Shown here piece by piece: positions 63,086 through 64,000 of a DNA stretch of 64,000 nucleotides. Under the pieces are notes generated by a model. That model was not told where the DNA came from. It searched no databases and saw nothing but the letters and a program-made list of their open reading frames with translations. Position 1 is the stretch's first letter; each line of letters starts with the position of its first letter. The DNA lies in assembly GCA_028066055.1 (NCBI GenBank), contig JALCBY010000002.1, positions 77,026 to 141,025 on the forward strand. Direction: 5' to 3'. This stretch comes from Hyphomicrobiaceae bacterium. GTDB lineage: Bacteria; Pseudomonadota; Alphaproteobacteria; Rhizobiales; Methyloligellaceae. The position numbers and the translations under genes were made by a program.

Positions 63086-63110
63086 GCCGTCCACACGTAT
63101 GGTGGACGGC
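63086..63110 (+). terminator. hairpin after puuE-like gene
   Basis: GCCGTCCAC (63086-63094) pairs perfectly with GTGGACGGC (63102-63110) around a 7-base loop, five bases after the stop. No T-run follows, so it may need Rho or act as a 3'-end barrier; it would also separate this gene from the convergent peptide gene at 63214. Confidence 0.55.
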
Positions 63111-63213
63111 CCGCAAGACAGGAGAGGTGCTGTCTTGTGATGGTGTTGAGACGAACCGCCGGCGCGGAGGCCGTCAGCCCGCCTCAACTCCCAATGCATT
63201 CCTTGCGGACTGC

Positions 63214-63333
63214 TTAGTTACCGGTCAGAGACTGGATGTACCAGAAGTTGTCTGCCTTGGTCATGGCATAGGCCGCATTGGTCGTAACAAACGCGGCGGC
63301 AGTCAGAGCAAACGTTGTGATAGCGGTTTTCAT
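63214..63333 (-). CDS. small secreted peptide, 39 residues
   Basis: An ATG at 63333-63331 has a consensus ribosome site (AAGGAG) eight bases upstream and opens a 39-codon frame ending with TAA. The first 23 residues are a textbook signal peptide (MKTAITTFALTAAAF, then VTTNAAYA with an AxA cleavage site). The mature part is only MTKADNFWYIQSLTGN. The near-ideal translation start and signal peptide argue that the gene is real. No family is recognised; a secreted signal, toxin-like or structural peptide are all open. It is separate from both neighbours (more than 100 bp either side). Confidence 0.7.
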   Translation of the reverse strand: MKTAITTFALTAAAFVTTNAAYAMTKADNFWYIQSLTGN

Positions 63334-63708
63334 GAGATCTACTCCTTCAGTCCTTCTCATTCACATCGCCGGCTCAAGGCGGTTGGGAGGAGCCCGCCGG
63401 CTTGTCCCAACATTTGGTGCGCGCGCCGGGATTGAGAAGGAAATCTCGCAGGCGTGTGATCTTTGTTGTCCGCCTCTGGCGTTGCAGCGAAAATGCCCCT
63501 CTCGCCACAACAAGCCGGATCGCGATTCCGCGCTTCCGCTACAGGAAATTATATCGTGTTATCAGGGTATTAGAGGTTCCGCAGCACGCAAACCCAACTC
63601 ACGCAACGCCAGTCACGCTGTTTTGCGCGCGGCAGATGAAACCGTTTGGCGTCCTGGTTCGTTCGTGCGCGGTTCGGCCCGGATTAAGGAAAGTCCGTTA
63701 ATCCGATC
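63334..63708. other. intergenic region before DapA-family gene end
   Basis: 375 bp without a supportable gene. Open frames here have composition unlike the neighbours and lack ribosome sites. The promoter of the 39-residue peptide gene should lie in its first 100 bases. Confidence 0.5.
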
Positions 63709-64000
63709 TCAGATCCCTTCAGGCACTGGATGGCCGGCATCCTGCAGTTTTTTGCGGAGCCTGCCGAACAGAGCGTCCAGTTCCCTTGTGTCATCGGCGT
63801 CCATGGCCGGCCCCGGTGCGCGGGCAATCGGACAGGAGAGCGCTCCAAACCGCTTCAACGTCTCTTTCCTGAGCGCCAGACCGAAGCCGAACTGCTGTTC
63901 GTGCCGGATCACCGGCAGGTAGAGATCGAACAAGTCTTCGGCCTCCTCGGTCTTGCCCTCCACGAACAGCTCGTAGACCTGCACCAGCGCGCCGATGAAG
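63709..64000 (-). CDS. DapA/NAL-family lyase, C-terminal part (runs off right edge)
   Basis: Only the last 96 codons are in the window, reading from the edge (FIGALVQVYELFVEGKTEEA) to a TGA at 63711-63709. The pattern LPVIRHEQQFGFGLALRKETLKRFGAL is the C-terminal helical part of dihydrodipicolinate-synthase/N-acetylneuraminate-lyase family (class I aldolase) proteins. The catalytic lysine and tyrosine lie outside. It may be dihydrodipicolinate synthase or one of the many sugar-acid lyases of the family; the partial sequence cannot decide. Confidence 0.72.
   Translation of the reverse strand, partial: FIGALVQVYELFVEGKTEEAEDLFDLYLPVIRHEQQFGFGLALRKETLKRFGALSCPIARAPGPAMDADDTRELDALFGRLRKKLQDAGHPVPEGI

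Noticed and set aside
1-64000. tRNA, rRNA, CRISPR, prophage or insertion sequences
   Set aside because: No cloverleaf-like sequence, repeat-spacer array, transposase, integrase or terminal inverted repeats were recognised on either strand by eye.

Overview
The window looks like a chromosomal segment of a free-living, probably marine or soil alphaproteobacterium. Base composition is fairly high in GC. It carries minCDE behind a CtrA-type box, an IalB-family protein, UbiG, GatCAB and many ABC/TRAP uptake systems. No rRNA, tRNA, IS element, prophage or CRISPR array was seen. Genes are dense and lie in short operons, most with a regulator transcribed divergently from its target.

Layout. 1-7.0 kb: a c-type cytochrome running off the left edge, a zinc alcohol dehydrogenase, a creatininase-family amidohydrolase with a GNAT acetyltransferase, a DdlA-type D-Ala-D-Ala ligase and a P-type ATPase. 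7.0-10.2 kb: minCDE and an isonitrile-hydratase-like DJ-1/PfpI protein. 10.3-16.0 kb: a phospholipid/membrane-maintenance locus (LplT-PlsC-acyl-ACP-synthetase fusion, secreted lipase-like hydrolase, PspA/IM30) with a divergent TetR regulator and five copies of one 13-bp palindrome. 16.0-19.2 kb: a PNPOx-like/flavoreductase fusion and a VOC protein with a divergent LysR. 19.2-26.9 kb: a TRAP transporter with three dehydrogenases, including an HpsN-like member of the histidinol-dehydrogenase family, and a LacI regulator with twin operators; this is probably sulfopropanediol (DHPS) catabolism. 26.9-35.8 kb: an Ugp/Mal-type ABC importer co-transcribed with a metallophosphoesterase, an alkaline-phosphatase-superfamily hydrolase and a core-MetE-like protein, with a divergent LysR.

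35.9-43.3 kb is mixed: DUF3597, OmpW behind an FNR-like palindrome and a G9 tract, GST, small membrane proteins, an acid-ceramidase-like Ntn hydrolase, a Kef-type antiporter, and a patatin-like phospholipase interrupted by one in-frame stop. 43.5-48.5 kb is a complete branched-chain amino-acid-type ABC transporter (livJHMGF order). 48.7-57.4 kb holds ubiG, a glutathione peroxidase, an atypical Asp/Glu racemase-like protein, an epoxide hydrolase, a NUDIX hydrolase, a PiT phosphate transporter, an IalB protein, a GST and a quinone oxidoreductase. 57.5-61.5 kb is gatC-gatA-ridA-aroQ-gatB, a Gat operon with two small metabolic genes inserted. 61.6-64 kb holds a YbaK-type deacylase, a PuuE-like allantoinase, an unlisted 39-residue secreted peptide gene and the C-terminal part of a DapA-family lyase at the right edge.

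The strongest candidates for something not previously described are the TetR/PspA/lipase/Aas-fusion regulon (10.3-16.0 kb) and the ABC/phosphodiesterase/core-MetE operon (26.9-34.7 kb). All functional names come from reading motifs by eye; no database search was run.
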